From the IMG/VR virus record IMGVR_UViG_3300030103_002572, positions 1 through 21,722 of that record: a stretch of 21,722 nucleotides of DNA; one strand, 5' to 3'. This DNA is from a virus. Position 1 is the stretch's first letter, and the number at the start of each line of letters is the position of its first letter. The position numbers and the translations under genes are program-made. Below, piece by piece: positions 20,191-21,722 of this stretch. Under the pieces are notes generated by a model. It had not been told where the DNA came from and did not search any database. It was given only the letters and a program-made list of their open reading frames with translations.

Positions 20191-21722
20191 ATGGCAGAAG
20201 TTAAAAATAATTTTATAAAATCCAAAATGAATAAGGATCTTGATAAGAGACTTATTCCAAGTGGTGAATATATAGATGCTAAAAACGCTCAGATAAGCAT
20301 GTCTGAAGGTGACGGTGTTGGAACTTTAGAAAACGTACTAGGTAATGAATTAGTTTCTACTTTGGTATTTCCTGTAGTTTCTGATTTAGTTTCTATAGGT
20401 TATTTTGTAGATCAAATAAATAATTTTATTTATGTGTTTTTAACAGATAATTATACGTCGTCTTATGTAGAAGAAGGTGGCGGAGTAGGATCTAAACATT
20501 TTATATGCAGATATAGTCCAGATACTGAAACTTCAACAATACTTGTAACAGGCGCTTTTCTTAATTTTTCTACTTTAAATCCTATATACGGTGTTAACTT
20601 AATAGAAAACTTATTGTTTTTTACAGATAATAGAAATCAACCTAGAAAAATAAACGTAACAAACGCGGCTAACAATGTAAACCATTATCAAACAGAAGAT
20701 CAAATATCTGTAGCTAAATACAACCCTTATAACTCTATATATTTATATGAAGCAAGTGCGGCTTCTGCGGGTGACTTTGAGTGCACTATGAAAGATGTAG
20801 TGTCTAAGTTTATGCCTGGTGGCGGTTCAGCAACAACATCAGGAGGCGCAAATACTAATTCTTTTGCTTTAGCTAACGGCATTTTTCCTTTTTATCCTAA
20901 CAAACCTATTGTTGGACAAACAGTAGGTAAAATACCAGCTACTGATCCAGAAGGCCCTATAACAATGCTAGCTGTTACGGTAACTGGTTCTACACTTACA
21001 AGCGTCACTTTTAATAGCAATATAACTCTAGCCGCAAATGATCAATTAATATTTTTTCCAAATCCTTATTATAATAATACATATGCTGGAGATTCTACTT
21101 TTTTAGAAGATAAATTTGTTAGATTTTCTTATAGATTTAAATTTGAAGATAATGAATATTCTTTAGTAGCTCCATTTACTCAACCTTGTTTTATACCTAA
21201 ACAAGATGGATATTTTATGTCAAAAGACACTGATTCTACTGGAATAGTAATAGGAGATCAAACAGAAGCATCAGAATCTAGTATTGTTAGCTTTATGGAA
21301 AATAAAGTTAATTCTATAGATTTGCAAATACCACTTCCTTCTGCTCAAAATACTTTAGCAAGTGATTTTAAAATAACAGAAATAGAAGTTTTACTTAAAG
21401 AGTCTGATGGTTTAGTTATAAAAGCTGTAGACACTATAAAAGTATCTACATTAACAACTACTGATAATTTTGTAGAATATAATTATGAAGGTAAAAAACC
21501 TTTTAAAACTTTATTAGAAAAAGAAACAGCAAGGGTTTTTGATAAAGTTCCAGTAAGATCTCTTGCGCAGGAAGTTTCTGGTAATAGAGTTATTTATTCT
21601 AATTTTCAAAACAGACACACGCCTCCTGCAAGTTTAGATTATAATGTAAACGCCACTTCTAAAGCTGAGTTTAATTTAAGAACTGGTACTGCTTTAGCTA
21701 GCGCCCCTGTTAACAACGGTAA
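20191..21722 (+). CDS. Tail tube/stabilisation (muzzle-like) protein, 5' part only
   Basis: An uninterrupted frame runs from the ATG at 20191, six bases after the previous stop, to the window edge: 510 codons plus two bases, with no stop. The start includes Met-Asn-Lys-Asp-Leu-Asp-Lys-Arg-Leu-Ile-Pro-Ser-Gly-Glu-Tyr (13-27) and Glu-Gly-Asp-Gly-Val-Gly-Thr-Leu-Glu-Asn (42-51), which I recall as the opening of long tail stabilisation or muzzle proteins in podovirus-type marine phages. The body is beta-rich, with Thr/Ser/Asn/Val and Leu-Phe-Phe-Thr-Asp-Asn-Arg-Asn-Gln-Pro-Arg-Lys-Ile, the usual propeller-blade-like motif. It probably forms the tail nozzle through which DNA leaves. The C-terminal part lies beyond the window. 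Confidence 0.85.
   Translation, partial: MAEVKNNFIKSKMNKDLDKRLIPSGEYIDAKNAQISMSEGDGVGTLENVLGNELVSTLVFPVVSDLVSIGYFVDQINNFIYVFLTDNYTSSYVEEGGGVGSKHFICRYSPDTETSTILVTGAFLNFSTLNPIYGVNLIENLLFFTDNRNQPRKINVTNAANNVNHYQTEDQISVAKYNPYNSIYLYEASAASAGDFECTMKDVVSKFMPGGGSATTSGGANTNSFALANGIFPFYPNKPIVGQTVGKIPATDPEGPITMLAVTVTGSTLTSVTFNSNITLAANDQLIFFPNPYYNNTYAGDSTFLEDKFVRFSYRFKFEDNEYSLVAPFTQPCFIPKQDGYFMSKDTDSTGIVIGDQTEASESSIVSFMENKVNSIDLQIPLPSAQNTLASDFKITEIEVLLKESDGLVIKAVDTIKVSTLTTTDNFVEYNYEGKKPFKTLLEKETARVFDKVPVRSLAQEVSGNRVIYSNFQNRHTPPASLDYNVNATSKAEFNLRTGTALASAPVNNG

Noticed and set aside
1-21722. tRNA or rRNA genes, integrase, transposase or attachment sites
   Set aside because: I saw no cloverleaf with a recognisable T-loop, no recombinase or transposase motif and no long terminal repeat, so nothing supports these features in the window.

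Overview
The window is one end-to-end block of a tailed double-stranded DNA phage genome. All supported genes lie on the plus strand. They are tightly packed, often with 1- to 17-base stop/start overlaps, and the DNA is AT-rich (about 25-35% GC in most lines I counted). The host is most likely a marine member of the Bacteroidota (flavobacterial). Start codons almost never have a purine-rich Shine-Dalgarno site; instead they follow AT-only leaders, several built of 5-8 base tandem repeats. One secreted protein has a signal peptide whose predicted mature protein begins with Gln, as is common in that group. All three standard stop codons end genes here, so I see no recoded stop. The long portal, large terminase and ring/tail genes resemble podovirus-type, possibly crAss-like, marine flavophages; that placement comes from memory of such genomes, not from a search.

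Left part (1-5450): two small genes (one a probable virion-surface protein), a spacer with several overlapping inverted repeats, a 94-residue protein, and a chaperonin cassette of groEL, groES and a predicted winged-helix protein, each overlapping the next. Small accessory or virion-associated genes follow, including a lysine-rich coiled coil, a His-rich protein and a Met/His/Pro repeat protein.

Middle part (5450-9460): small genes typical of the stretch before the packaging genes: a small probable structural protein, a 51-residue Cys-Gly-Cys protein, a mini-protein with an HExxH zinc-peptidase motif, a secreted protein, a holin of the gene-transfer-agent 3TM type, a relative of the spike-base protein family, a coiled-coil protein, and a 208-residue protein that reads as two co-chaperonin (Cpn10) folds in tandem. 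A small helical protein, candidate small terminase, comes just before terL.

Right part (9459-21722): the virion module in canonical order: large terminase, portal, acidic scaffold candidate, major capsid protein with a strong terminator, a gene of unknown role lying between two terminators, two neck/ring-type proteins, and the first 510 codons of a long tail tube or muzzle-like protein cut by the window edge.

The points most worth a second look are: the combination of a complete GroEL/GroES pair with a separate tandem Cpn10-fold protein; a sharply GC-rich patch covering the ATPase half of terL; the tandem-repeat translation leaders; and a Gly-rich repeat domain inserted into a conserved neck protein.
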